The notes: generated from the letters alone by a model not told the origin. Shown: positions 53,100 through 61,716, counted from the first letter of the stretch. The stretch is 64,000 bases of DNA from Actinomycetota bacterium (GCA_016870715.1 VGAL01000002.1:1-64000); one strand, 5' to 3'. Made by a program: numbers and translations.

Positions 53100-54024
53100 G
53101 TGGATGCTCGCCCTCTAGCTCGCCCTGTAGTTGCGAGGTTCGGGTTGCTACTAACCCGCTACCAAAAATTAATAACGCAATCCCAGGAATGATTCCTGCT
53201 GGGGGGACTTGATTTAACCACCATGCAGCTAGTAGCGCGCCGACTGGAACCTCGAAGAAGACAATAAGCGAGACTACAGCAGGATTTACTCGCACCAGCA
53301 CTTGATTGAACATCGTGTGGCCAAGTAGTTGGGCGCCCACAATCAAGCCAATAATTAATAGCCACTCCGATTGCGGATAATCTGTAAGCGATGCTCCAGA
53401 AGGAATCACAAATATCAAACATGTGAGGGCGCAGACTAAGTAACAAATTGCAGTGTACGTAGTTGTCGAGACTACCTTTTGAACGTGAGAACCTGCAGTC
53501 ACATACGCTGCCGCAAGTGCGCCACCCAGGAGTGCAATCAAGTCACCGAGAAGCGAGCGGGTTGATAACGACCAATCCACGCCGGTGATAATGAGAACGC
53601 CAATCATTGAGATTCCCATACCTACCCAGACTCGGTAATCGACTTTTCTTCCCTTATAACGGAGCCAGAGCGCAGCAAAAATTGGTTGCATCGCAGTTAA
53701 AGCAGTGCCGCTTGCCACGCTTGTCATTCGCATCGAGTAGAAGAAGCAGATGAAATGAAGAGCGAGGAATACTCCAGCAAGAATCGACCAGCCCCAGGAA
53801 ATCTTCGATAGTCGACGCCACTCTCCCTTTGCAATTGCAAAGGGCAAGGTAATCAAAGAACCGCCGAGATTTCGCCAAAATATTGCTACGGGAACCGCCA
53901 TGGTGCCCCATGCGATGAGTGGACCTGAGGTGCCGATGCCGAAGACTCCAATGGTTAAACGAAGTAAATCAGCGCCGGAAATAGGAGATCGCATCCGTGC
54001 TGCGGGACCCTGATGCGAAGTCAT
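53089..54024 (-). CDS. DMT-superfamily (EamA) transporter
   Basis: 311-residue membrane protein with ten predicted helices in two EamA repeats. The first repeat begins about residue 25 (LTIGVFGIGTSGPLIAWG) and holds WRNLGGSLITLP; the second holds LLGGALAAAYVTAG and FFEVPVGALLAAWWL. It likely exports metabolites or amino acids, but which one is not predictable. I start it at ATG 54024, 7 nt after TAGGGT; a far longer in-frame extension crosses the divergent gene and is rejected. Confidence 0.9.
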   Translation of the reverse strand: MTSHQGPAARMRSPISGADLLRLTIGVFGIGTSGPLIAWGTMAVPVAIFWRNLGGSLITLPFAIAKGEWRRLSKISWGWSILAGVFLALHFICFFYSMRMTSVASGTALTAMQPIFAALWLRYKGRKVDYRVWVGMGISMIGVLIITGVDWSLSTRSLLGDLIALLGGALAAAYVTAGSHVQKVVSTTTYTAICYLVCALTCLIFVIPSGASLTDYPQSEWLLIIGLIVGAQLLGHTMFNQVLVRVNPAVVSLIVFFEVPVGALLAAWWLNQVPPAGIIPGIALLIFGSGLVATRTSQLQGELEGEHPHVD

Positions 54025-54031
54025 GAGGAAG

Positions 54032-54037
54032 ACCCTA
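54032..54037 (-). promoter_or_regulatory. -10 element (TAGGGT) for leaderless DMT-transporter operon
   Basis: TAGGGT is 7 nt before ATG 54024 on the minus strand. Only 5 bp separate it from the opposing -10. Confidence 0.55.
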
Positions 54038-54042
54038 ACCGG

Positions 54043-54048
54043 TACCCT
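54043..54048 (+). promoter_or_regulatory. -10 element (TACCCT) for leaderless MgtE_N-CBS gene
   Basis: TACCCT is 7 nt before ATG 54056 on the plus strand. Confidence 0.55.
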
Positions 54049-54055
54049 TAGGCTT

Positions 54056-55318
54056 ATGAGCGCTACATTGAATCGAGTCTTTATAGCGCGCCTAGCGGGA
54101 ACTGCAGTTTTCGACCCAGCTGGTGACCAAGTGGGCAAGGTGCGCGATGCTCTCGCAACCCTGCAAGCAGGACCATTGGCACCGCGAGTATTAGGTCTGA
54201 TTGTTGAGGTACCACCTCGACGAAGGATATTCATACCAATTACTCGAATCACTTCCATCGAACCAGGGACTGTCGTGATCACTGGTTTATTGAATGTACG
54301 GCGCTTTCAACCACGCCCTGGTGAATTTCTCGTCCTCGGTGAATTTCTAGATCGCACAACTACTCTGATTGGAAAGACCGAGCGTGTTGTCATTGAGGAT
54401 ATTGCGATGGAGCAGAGTCGTCGTGGTGATTGGTTATTAAGCAAAATCCATGTTGCTCCGAAAGGAACTGGTCTGCGTCGTCGCGGCCCAGGTAAGACAG
54501 TCGAATTCTCAGAACTCACTGAATTCATTACAGGTGAAACTGATGATGGTGCGCGGAGTTTGATGGCCACCTTGGCAACTCTCAAAGCAGCCGACCTTGC
54601 TGGAGCTCTTCATGAACTATCTATGGCACGTCGGGTCGAAATCGCACGGTCGCTTGATGATGAGCGCCTTGCTGATGTGTTAGAAGAGATGGAAGAGGGA
54701 GAGCGCGTTGCACTCCTTGCGCAATTAGAAGGTGAGCGCGCCGCAGATGTACTTGGTGAAATGGATCCCGACGATGCTGCTGACTTGCTCCGCGAAGTAG
54801 GTAGCGAAAAGGCCGAATCACTTCTTAACTTGATGGAGCCAGAGGATGCTGAGGATGTCCGTCGGTTGATGGTGTACGAAGATTATTCCGCTGGTGGAAT
54901 GATGACGACTGAGCCAGTAATACTTGCCGCCGATAACACAGTCGCTGAAGCGTTAGCAGCCCTTCGTGCCAGTGAGATTACGCCCGCTCTTGCCGCTCAA
55001 GTCTTTGTGACCAGAGCGCCACATGAGACTCCCACCGGGAAATTCTTGGGAATCGCACATTTCCAACGGCTATTGCGGGAGCCTCCTGCAACTTTGCTCG
55101 GTTCAATCATTGATACCGAATCAGAATCTCTCACCCCCGATAAGAACCTCACGACGATTTCTTCCTACTTTGCCGCGTATAACTTGGTAGCAGTTCCAAT
55201 CGTCGATGAGAATGATCGATTACTTGGGGTTGTGACCGTTGACGATGTTCTTGACCACTTGCTACCTGAAAACTGGCGTGCGCGCCATGATGATGACGGC
55301 CGGGAGGTGTTGAAATGA
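54056..55318 (+). CDS. MgtE N-domain plus CBS protein without transporter domain
   Basis: 420-residue soluble protein. Residues 1-130 are a PRC-barrel-like region (FIARLAGTAVFDPAGDQVGK). About 175-275 are the superhelical MgtE_N repeats (LSMARRVEIARSLDDERLAD, LEEMEEGERVALLAQL, MDPDDAADLLREVG). About 280-405 are paired CBS domains ending VVTVDDVLDHLLPENW. The membrane channel of MgtE is missing, so it is more a magnesium or nucleotide sensor than a transporter. The DUF1003 gene overlaps by 4 bp (ATGA); the pair matches M. tuberculosis Rv1232c and neighbours. Confidence 0.9.
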   Translation: MSATLNRVFIARLAGTAVFDPAGDQVGKVRDALATLQAGPLAPRVLGLIVEVPPRRRIFIPITRITSIEPGTVVITGLLNVRRFQPRPGEFLVLGEFLDRTTTLIGKTERVVIEDIAMEQSRRGDWLLSKIHVAPKGTGLRRRGPGKTVEFSELTEFITGETDDGARSLMATLATLKAADLAGALHELSMARRVEIARSLDDERLADVLEEMEEGERVALLAQLEGERAADVLGEMDPDDAADLLREVGSEKAESLLNLMEPEDAEDVRRLMVYEDYSAGGMMTTEPVILAADNTVAEALAALRASEITPALAAQVFVTRAPHETPTGKFLGIAHFQRLLREPPATLLGSIIDTESESLTPDKNLTTISSYFAAYNLVAVPIVDENDRLLGVVTVDDVLDHLLPENWRARHDDDGREVLK

Positions 55319-55794
55319 GCAATCGTCTTGATCTTCCACGTCGTGGAAAGCGATCACTGCGACCAACTTACAACTCAGAAGCATTTGGTCGGCTCTCGGA
55401 GCGTTTTGCACGTTTCTTAGGGACCGCTAATTTCTTGGTGTACATGTCGGTATTCGTGCTGACATGGGTGTTATGGAATGCCCTCGCACCGAGCGATCTA
55501 CGCTTTGATTCGTTCCCCTTCATCTTCCTAACGCTGATCTTGTCTCTACAAGCCTCTTATGCTGCCCCTCTAATTTTGCTTGCACAGAATCGACAAGCAG
55601 ACCGGGACCGAATTCAATCTGCCGAAGACCGATCTCGTGATGAGCGCAATCTTGCCGCGACCGAATATCTGACACGAGAGATTGCAGCGCTCCGTGAGGG
55701 ACTTGGCGATGCCGCTACTCGCGATTTCATTCGTGGTGAGCTCCGGGAATTACTTGAAGAGTTGCGAAGCAAAGTGGAGTCGGACTCGGAGTAA
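55315..55794 (+). CDS. DUF1003 family membrane protein
   Basis: 159 residues with two helices (about 38-58 FLVYMSVFVLTWVLWNAL and 68-90 FIFLTLILSLQASYAAPLIL), the DUF1003 hallmark LSLQASYAAPLILLAQNRQ, and an acidic, coiled-coil-like C-terminal tail (about 95-159). The usual NxxA and RxxxD positions are conserved in outline. Its function is unknown, but it is regularly encoded with MgtE_N-CBS proteins, suggesting a shared role in magnesium handling. Confidence 0.92.
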   Translation: MSNRLDLPRRGKRSLRPTYNSEAFGRLSERFARFLGTANFLVYMSVFVLTWVLWNALAPSDLRFDSFPFIFLTLILSLQASYAAPLILLAQNRQADRDRIQSAEDRSRDERNLAATEYLTREIAALREGLGDAATRDFIRGELRELLEELRSKVESDSE

Positions 55795-55798
55795 GCCC

Positions 55799-56236
55799 TT
55801 ACTTTCTCCACTCTTCTCTAAATGTCCACCCAAGTCGCTCACACTTATGAGCAATTTGTTCAATCTCGCGCTCCAATATGTCTGAAGCTCTGTTAAGTTG
55901 TGCGACATCACCCACGTGCTTGTCAACGTGTTGACTCCACGCGCACATTGCAGCCGTAAATTCCCTAAAAATATATGCAGCCTCATGTTCGGCCGGGGAA
56001 TCTTGAGGGGCTTGGGCAAGAATTTTTTTGATATATGTCTCAGCACCCGTTCCATCTGATGCCGCCTTCTGCGCTGCAGATTTGTAGTAGCGATATGACT
56101 CAATAAAGGGGAAGAAGAGTTTCGTGGAGTCACTCCTGCCACCCGGAGAACCTGGCTCATACTCTCTAAAGTGCAACCAGTACCAGCCACTCAAAAGTAT
56201 TGGAATGATCAGAAGGACTAAGAATTGAAGTTCCAT
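55799..56236 (-). CDS. Hypothetical single-pass membrane protein
   Basis: 145 residues: an N-terminal helix (about 3-20, LQFLVLLIIPILLSGWYWL) and a soluble helical domain (about 40-145) rich in Glu, Lys and Ala with SYRYYKSAAQKAASDGTGAE. Three cysteine or tryptophan positions (CAW, CERLGW) but no motif that I recognise. A GAGGGG run lies about 9 nt before the ATG. It converges with DUF1003 (4 bp gap) and lies between it and psiE. Confidence 0.65.
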   Translation of the reverse strand: MELQFLVLLIIPILLSGWYWLHFREYEPGSPGGRSDSTKLFFPFIESYRYYKSAAQKAASDGTGAETYIKKILAQAPQDSPAEHEAAYIFREFTAAMCAWSQHVDKHVGDVAQLNRASDILEREIEQIAHKCERLGWTFREEWRK

Positions 56237-56285
56237 CGATAAGCACCCCTCTGCTCCGCTTCATAGCTTCTGGAAGGAAGAGCTA

Positions 56286-56750
56286 TCACCCTTGCTCCAT
56301 GGGATCGAAACTTCTTCGTGAGAATTTTGCAATTGCAAGCGCTACTACTAAGAGTAAGCTGATTATGGCGCTTATTCCGAGTTCATAGAGAAGGCGTGTG
56401 AATTTCTCTTGACTAATGTCACTTCCCAGTGTCAACGTGGCACCAACAGTCAAGATACTTCGAACAGACGCAATCACGCCAATTATCAAGAAGCTCTCTA
56501 ATTGATAAGAGCCGTTGGTAAAACGTCCAATAACGGTTCGAAGAATCTCCAGCAAAATAATGACAAAGAGAAGGTCGTTTATTCCGCGAATCGCTCCTTC
56601 AGGGTAAATCCGCTCGGCTTCAATAAGTCGAATAACTCCCTGATAGGTTGAAATAAGCGCAACAATAAAAACGCCTACTCCAAGGAGGGCGTGCATCAAG
56701 TCCTCGGCTATATCGACAATTTTGGGAGGTAACACAGTGCGCTGAGCCAA
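56286..56750 (-). CDS. PsiE-family membrane protein
   Basis: 154 residues, four hydrophobic helices (about 18-40, 58-75, 88-105, 125-145), with the family pattern DLLFVIILLEILRTVIGRF and FLIIGVIASVRSILTVGATL. The family name comes from the E. coli phosphate-starvation-inducible protein PsiE; no phosphate genes are nearby. It starts at TTG 56750 with AAGGAG 5 nt upstream, a clear ribosome-binding site on a rare start codon. An inverted repeat lies 17 bp upstream. Confidence 0.82.
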   Translation of the reverse strand: MAQRTVLPPKIVDIAEDLMHALLGVGVFIVALISTYQGVIRLIEAERIYPEGAIRGINDLLFVIILLEILRTVIGRFTNGSYQLESFLIIGVIASVRSILTVGATLTLGSDISQEKFTRLLYELGISAIISLLLVVALAIAKFSRRSFDPMEQG

Positions 56751-56766
56751 CGCTGCTCCTTAAATT

Positions 56767-56783
56767 ACTTTGGTAACTAAAGT
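56767..56783. promoter_or_regulatory. 17 bp inverted repeat upstream of psiE
   Basis: ACTTTGGTAACTAAAGT is palindromic except one G-T pair. It lies between the mrp stop and the psiE start, on neither coding sequence, and could be an operator, attenuator or terminator stem. It lacks a T-run. Confidence 0.35.
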
Positions 56784-56818
56784 GTAGGTACTACTTGCTC
56801 AATCAGCCAGCCCAAAGG

Positions 56819-57940
56819 TCATGAACGCGGTGAAATTGGCAAGTGTCGCCCAGCCAGCGAGACGCTCCGTTTCAACAGTTGATCGGCAATCTCTTCAAGA
56901 GCCTTTGTGGAGCCCCGACCTTCTGCCATAGGGGCTCCAATATCTCCAGCCTCACGTAGCTCAGGATCAAATGGGATTCGCCCCAATAACGGCACTGGAG
57001 CACCGGTGAGTTTCTCTAAGCGTGCCACGGTCTCTTCCCCACCACCTGAACCAAAGAGCGAGATCATCTCGCCGCAATGTGGGCAGGCGAATGCAGACAT
57101 ATTCTCAATGACGCCGGTGAGTTGTTGCTTCAATTGATGGGCAAGGCGTCCAGCGCGCTCAGCCACTTCTGCCGCAGCCACTTGTGGCGTTGTGACAACG
57201 ATTAATTCTGACGATGGAATCAATTGACCAAGTGAGATAGCGATATCTCCGGTACCAGGTGGCAGATCGAGTAAGAGGAAATCTAATTCACCCCAGAATG
57301 CATCGGCTAAGAGCTGTTCTAACACCTTATGAAGAATCGGTCCTCGATAGGCAACTGGGTCTTCACGTTGTGGTTTGAACATCTCCATCGAAGCGACTCT
57401 GATTCCACGAGTATCCTCAGGAGGAATGAATGTGGTGTTATCAATCGCCGTAGGACGTGCTCCGAGCATGCCAAGAATTCGCGGAATGGAGTGGCCGTAA
57501 ACATCGGCATCCAAGATTCCCACTCGCTGACCTCTAGCAGCCAAAGCGACTGCGAGATTGGCAGTAACTGAGGACTTTCCAACGCCCCCTTTCCCGGATG
57601 CGATTGCAAAAACACGCGTTAACGAATCTGGACGAGCAAATGGAATCGTTTTTTCATTTCCACCCCGAATGATCCGTTTAATTTCATTTCGCTGTTCATC
57701 ACTCATTACATCAAAATCTATTTGCACGCTCTTGATATTTGAAATACCAATTACCGCCTTAGAAATATCTTCTTGCAAGCGATCTTTCATCGGACAACCT
57801 GCGATGGTTAGGTAGATACCGATTCTGGCGACATCCCCAGAAATATCGATGCTCTTTACCATGCCTAATTCAGTCAGTGGTCGCCGAAGTTCTGGATCGA
57901 TTACTTTAGTAAGAGCCTCTCGAATTAATTCACTGCTCAT
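56819..57940 (-). CDS. mrp: Mrp/NBP35-family Fe-S cluster carrier ATPase
   Basis: 373-residue P-loop NTPase that binds and delivers iron-sulfur clusters. A MIP18-like (DUF59) domain occupies about 1-90 (ALTKVIDPELRRPLTELGMV), followed by the deviant Walker A IASGKGGVGKSSVTANLAVA, then GILDADVYGHSIPR, LLLDLPPGTGDIA and the cluster-binding pair CPHC. The ATG overlaps the tatB stop by 4 bp; tatB-mrp is one unit. The mrp-tatB-htrA order matches M. tuberculosis Rv1229c-Rv1223. Confidence 0.95.
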   Translation of the reverse strand: MSSELIREALTKVIDPELRRPLTELGMVKSIDISGDVARIGIYLTIAGCPMKDRLQEDISKAVIGISNIKSVQIDFDVMSDEQRNEIKRIIRGGNEKTIPFARPDSLTRVFAIASGKGGVGKSSVTANLAVALAARGQRVGILDADVYGHSIPRILGMLGARPTAIDNTTFIPPEDTRGIRVASMEMFKPQREDPVAYRGPILHKVLEQLLADAFWGELDFLLLDLPPGTGDIAISLGQLIPSSELIVVTTPQVAAAEVAERAGRLAHQLKQQLTGVIENMSAFACPHCGEMISLFGSGGGEETVARLEKLTGAPVPLLGRIPFDPELREAGDIGAPMAEGRGSTKALEEIADQLLKRSVSLAGRHLPISPRS

Positions 57941-58233
57941 GGAAGTTGTGGATCCTGTCGGACCGAGTTCTTATCGAGAGCAGGTTCATCCTCAAGGGCC
58001 TGACGCATTTGCTTTCTGATGAAACTCTTAGGATTGAGATCACTCACGCTCAAGTCTTCAAAACCTGGACCTAAGTTCTCGCGTAGATCGCTCGTGGCAG
58101 ATTGTGTAAAGCCACGGACTTTACGGAGGAAGCGCGCGGCGTCTGCTGCGAAGGTAGGAAGTTTAGATGGACCAACTAAGACCAAGGCAACAAGGGCCAA
58201 ACCAAGGAGTTCGCCGGCACCAATATCGAGCAT
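57937..58233 (-). CDS. tatB: Sec-independent translocase subunit TatB
   Basis: 98 residues: a short N-terminal helix (GELLGLALVALVLVGP, about 7-22) ending in the TatA/B hinge GPSKLP, then an amphipathic helix (ADAARFLRKVRGFTQSA) and a polar tail. Together with TatA and TatC (elsewhere) it exports folded proteins such as the Tat-signal Rieske protein encoded at 2359. TACGAT lies 6 nt before the ATG, so the tatB-mrp message is probably leaderless, from a promoter inside the 15 bp gap after htrA. Confidence 0.9.
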   Translation of the reverse strand: MLDIGAGELLGLALVALVLVGPSKLPTFAADAARFLRKVRGFTQSATSDLRENLGPGFEDLSVSDLNPKSFIRKQMRQALEDEPALDKNSVRQDPQLP

Positions 58234-58239
58234 CTAACT

Positions 58240-58245
58240 ATCGTA
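58240..58245 (-). promoter_or_regulatory. -10 element (TACGAT) for leaderless tatB-mrp
   Basis: TACGAT is 6 nt before ATG 58233 on the minus strand. Confidence 0.5.
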
Positions 58246-58248
58246 ACG

Positions 58249-59445
58249 CTACTGCTGCGCAGCGACCAAAGTTGCCTTAACTACCTTCGTTACCTCCTCG
58301 CGCTTGACGGTAATGGAAACTCGGTCTCCTGGGGCTCGATTTCGGATTGCAACGATTAATTCATCTGGGTTGGTGATCACGCGTCCATCGAGGTTAATGA
58401 TGATGTCCCCTTCTTGAATACCCGCTGCATCTGCGGGACCTCCTGGTGAGACCGAAGTGATGAGCGCACCACTCTCGCCATAATTGGTATCAACCGAGAC
58501 CCCCAAGATTGGATAAGAAGATTTTCCGGTTTTGATTAACTCTTCAGCTGTCCGTCGCGCCTGATTGATAGGGATAGCAAAACCAAGACCTATCGATCCA
58601 GTCTGTCCACTAAAAGATCCCAAAGTTGCGATTGCAGTGTTTACTCCGACTACCGCGCCAGTTCGATCCACGAGCGGACCACCCGAATTACCTGGATTGA
58701 TCGCGGCATCGGTCTGTAGCGCATTGATGAAAGAACTCTCCCCTCGATTTGCGCCTGCAGTGACGGCACGATTTTTCGCGCTAATGATTCCCGATGTGAC
58801 TGTTCCTGATAAACCAAGAGGCGATCCAATTGCGATTACCGAATCTCCAACTTGGACCGAATCGCTATTGCCAAATTGAAGCGCGGGCACTCCAGTTCGG
58901 GTCACCTTGATTACTGCAAGATCGTATGCGGGATTTACGCCGACAATCTTTCCTCGTACAACTTTGCCATCATTGAACGAAACGTTAAGTGAGCCACCGC
59001 GTGCCACATTCTCCACCACGTGGTTATTGGTGAGTATGTATCCATCAGAACGAATCACAAATCCCGTACCGGTACCGGCGCCACTACGAGAGCGGGTCGA
59101 AATGGAGACCACTGATGGCAGAACACGCGAAGCAATGGCTGCAACCGATTCTGGCGCACGTTCAACAGCGTTATTGGTCGCAACTAGATTGACCCGTGAA
59201 TCAAAGAGTGCGGAACCATTTGCAAGATTCCCTGCGATGCCACCAATCGCCCCTGCAATCAACGCCATTCCCACCGCAAGACCAACGCTTACCCGCCCAC
59301 CATGTACCCCCCGGTGTCGCTGCGCTGATGCACCTCGATCAGGAAATGGCTGCGCGCTCTGCGGAAGGTAAAAATTTGCAGGCACGTTTGGACGTTGATT
59401 ATGGGCATACTGCGCCGCCGGTGACCACCACTCTGGTTGACTCAT
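58249..59445 (-). CDS. HtrA/DegP-like serine protease with PDZ domain
   Basis: 398-residue envelope quality-control protease. A cytoplasmic Pro/Gln-rich N-terminus (about 1-50) precedes a helix (VSVGLAVGMALIAGAIGGIA, about 51-70). The trypsin-like domain has LTNNHVVENV (His), AYDLAVIKV (Asp) and NPGNSGGPLV (Ser), followed by a PDZ domain (about 305-395) with ADAAGIQEGDIIINLDGRVI. GGAGAG precedes the ATG by about 8 nt. It matches the sigE-linked htrA of mycobacteria, but no sigE or rseA gene is present next to it here. Confidence 0.95.
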   Translation of the reverse strand: MSQPEWWSPAAQYAHNQRPNVPANFYLPQSAQPFPDRGASAQRHRGVHGGRVSVGLAVGMALIAGAIGGIAGNLANGSALFDSRVNLVATNNAVERAPESVAAIASRVLPSVVSISTRSRSGAGTGTGFVIRSDGYILTNNHVVENVARGGSLNVSFNDGKVVRGKIVGVNPAYDLAVIKVTRTGVPALQFGNSDSVQVGDSVIAIGSPLGLSGTVTSGIISAKNRAVTAGANRGESSFINALQTDAAINPGNSGGPLVDRTGAVVGVNTAIATLGSFSGQTGSIGLGFAIPINQARRTAEELIKTGKSSYPILGVSVDTNYGESGALITSVSPGGPADAAGIQEGDIIINLDGRVITNPDELIVAIRNRAPGDRVSITVKREEVTKVVKATLVAAQQ

Positions 59446-59559
59446 AGTGAGTAACTCTCCTTGGTTGGTAAGTTGAACTATGGCTCCAGAATTCCAAAGA
59501 AACCTGAGAGCGCGCTGAAATTCCCCCTAAACCTAAGACAGAAACCGGCCTATCGCCAG

Positions 59560-60195
59560 TTATCGCTTGACCGCCATAAAAAGGCCATCTCCCACACCAA
59601 CAAGCGAACAGGTCCACCGCTCGCGATCTGCGCGCAAATTACGGAGCAACTCACGTCGAGCGACGGTGACCTCATCTCGTTGAGCTAAATCTGCGACTTT
59701 GTCACCATGCAAGGCATGTACCAGGAGACAGACACCACCGCTCCGTAATACACGATGAGCTTGCTCAATAAGATCACCGCTCTCATCTGAATATTCTCGA
59801 ACAACAATCATGTCGTAACCCGAATCGGTGAGTTTTCGCAAGATCTCATATGGCGCGCCATGGATCAATCGAACCCGCTGTGGCGAGATTCCCATCTCAT
59901 CACATGCTTGTCGAGCTAGATGCACATGCTCTGCCTCTGCATCAATAGATGTAAGCGTGCCACTCTCTTTTATTCCATCTGCGAGCCATAACGTACCTAC
60001 GCCCGTTCCAGTCCCTAATTCAACTGCACTGTGAACCTGAATTGCACGTGCAAGCATCTGCAAGAAGGCGCCAGTTCCTTGAGATGGTTCATCGCTTCCT
60101 AATTCAGAACCTCGACTTCGAGCGCTCTGTATTTCGAGCTCTTCAACAATGAAACTCTCAATGAATTCCCTGACCTTCTCGAGTTGCTCACTCAT
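59560..60195 (-). CDS. O-methyltransferase (Rv1220c-like)
   Basis: 211-residue class I methyltransferase of the Methyltransf_24/O-methyltransferase group. Motif I is VELGTGTGVGTLWLADG, followed by LTSIDAEAEHVHLARQACDE, HGAPYEILRKL and YDMIVVREYS. The substrate is unknown; catechol O-methyltransferase-like. The ATG at 60195 overlaps the pepA stop by 4 bp, so they are coupled. In M. tuberculosis a homologous gene neighbours the sigE-htrA region, which agrees with htrA lying 114 bp downstream here. Confidence 0.9.
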   Translation of the reverse strand: MSEQLEKVREFIESFIVEELEIQSARSRGSELGSDEPSQGTGAFLQMLARAIQVHSAVELGTGTGVGTLWLADGIKESGTLTSIDAEAEHVHLARQACDEMGISPQRVRLIHGAPYEILRKLTDSGYDMIVVREYSDESGDLIEQAHRVLRSGGVCLLVHALHGDKVADLAQRDEVTVARRELLRNLRADRERWTCSLVGVGDGLFMAVKR

Positions 60196-61697
60196 AAGGT
60201 CTGTAACCATTCGGTGAGCAAGCGAACTCCAAATCCTGTCCCGCCTTTCGGGTTCTCCCCTGAATCCGAATCACTCCTACCCACCCCTGCAATATCGAAA
60301 TGGACCCATTTGGTTTTCTTAGTACCACCAACAAATTTCTCAAGGAAGAGCGCTGCGGTGATGGAACCAGCGCCGACGCTTGGCTTTTCGGCAATATTTT
60401 TGAAATCAGCAACATGAGATCGAAGGCTCGTTGCATACTCGTCGACTAAGGGCATGTGCCAGACACGATCTCCCGAACTCTCACCTGCTTTAGAGAACTT
60501 GGCAGCTAAAGTGAAATCTCGGGTGTACATCGCCGCATAATGTCTACTCAATCCAAGAGTCGCTGCCCCAGTTAATGTAGCAAGATCAATGAGATAATCA
60601 GGGTCTAACTTTTCCATCGCATAACCTATGCCGTCCGCGAGCACTAATCGCCCTTCTGCATCAGTATCGATAACCTCGACAGTCTGCCCGTCGTAATGGG
60701 TAATCACATCAGATGGTCGCTGTGAAGTGGCCGAGAGTAAATTCTCAGCACACATCAATAATCCCGTGATTCGGCAATCTATTCCAAGCTCTGCTGCTGC
60801 CTTGATTGCTCCGAGAATTGCAGCCGCTCCTGCCATATCGCTCTTCATGGCCACCATGTTCTCGTAGGGACGTTTGAGTGAGACCCCTCCGGTGTCGAAC
60901 ATTATGCCTTTTCCAACGAGTACTACATGGGGACCCTTACGCTTTCGCGAATTGTAAGAAATCTCAATCATCGCAGGTGGTCGCTTGGGTGAAGAATTTC
61001 CCACTGCAGTTAAACCGCCAAAGCGCGCCAGCGCCTTTGCACCCTGATGCACGGTGATTTCTACTGGTGACTTGCCTAGCGCTTTGCGCGCTTGGGTTGC
61101 CATCCACTGTGGACTCTTCATATTTGAAGGCGTATGAATGAGATCTCGCGTTAACAGCGCTCCCTCTAACATCGCCTCTGCTTCTTTCACGTCGTACTCT
61201 CGTAATACAGTAAATGATGGGGCTTGTTTGTTCGAGATAATTTCCTTACTCCCGCTTATCTTGAATTGATACGCCGCCAATGCAAGCGCTAACGCATGGG
61301 AGCGAGTCAACTCGCCTTTGCCGCCACAGAGCGAAGCGCAACTCTGGGAGCTCCCTCGGAGTTTTCTCCCGATAGCGCTCCCGGCTTTCACGAGATCGCT
61401 GCGCGTGCCATCGCCAACTCCCACCAGATAGATGCTCTTTAATGAGGATGCGTTGCCAGAAGTGACAGGGATGTCAAGAAGTTCTCCTGCTTTGCCAGTC
61501 AGTGAATGTCGAACCACCAAGTCATTGAGATTTACATCAAAAGACTTAAGGAAAGTTCGAACCTCGGCACCTGCCTCAAGAAATACTTTGGCAGGCTCAC
61601 CTTTTTTTACAGGTATCGCAAGCACATCACTTTTTCGTAAAGTGGAGGAGGTGTACGGAAGAATCCGAGGGTGCTGCTGAGCGGTAGGTCGAGGCAC
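60192..61697 (-). CDS. pepA: Leucyl aminopeptidase (M17)
   Basis: 501-residue dizinc aminopeptidase that trims N-terminal residues. The C-terminal catalytic half shows VLVGKGIMFDTGGVSLKRP, MKSDMAGAAAILGAI and VIDTDAEGRLVLADGI, the PepA signature with the metal-binding Asp/Glu residues and the Lys. The N-terminal half is the macro-like domain. GTG start 6 nt after TACGGT, so leaderless. Followed by the O-methyltransferase with ATGA overlap; nhaA is 19 bp upstream. Confidence 0.96.
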   Translation of the reverse strand: MPRPTAQQHPRILPYTSSTLRKSDVLAIPVKKGEPAKVFLEAGAEVRTFLKSFDVNLNDLVVRHSLTGKAGELLDIPVTSGNASSLKSIYLVGVGDGTRSDLVKAGSAIGRKLRGSSQSCASLCGGKGELTRSHALALALAAYQFKISGSKEIISNKQAPSFTVLREYDVKEAEAMLEGALLTRDLIHTPSNMKSPQWMATQARKALGKSPVEITVHQGAKALARFGGLTAVGNSSPKRPPAMIEISYNSRKRKGPHVVLVGKGIMFDTGGVSLKRPYENMVAMKSDMAGAAAILGAIKAAAELGIDCRITGLLMCAENLLSATSQRPSDVITHYDGQTVEVIDTDAEGRLVLADGIGYAMEKLDPDYLIDLATLTGAATLGLSRHYAAMYTRDFTLAAKFSKAGESSGDRVWHMPLVDEYATSLRSHVADFKNIAEKPSVGAGSITAALFLEKFVGGTKKTKWVHFDIAGVGRSDSDSGENPKGGTGFGVRLLTEWLQTL

Positions 61698-61703
61698 TTG
61701 CTA

Positions 61704-61709
61704 ACCGTA
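61704..61709 (-). promoter_or_regulatory. -10 element (TACGGT) for leaderless pepA
   Basis: TACGGT is 6 nt before the GTG at 61697, within the 19 bp gap after nhaA. Confidence 0.5.
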
Positions 61710-61716
61710 GCGCCTG

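Noticed and set aside
53089..54282. Long N-terminal extension of the DMT transporter (397 aa)
   Set aside because: The first 86 residues cross the divergent MgtE_N-CBS gene and look like random Arg/Pro-rich translation; the leaderless -10 supports ATG 54024.
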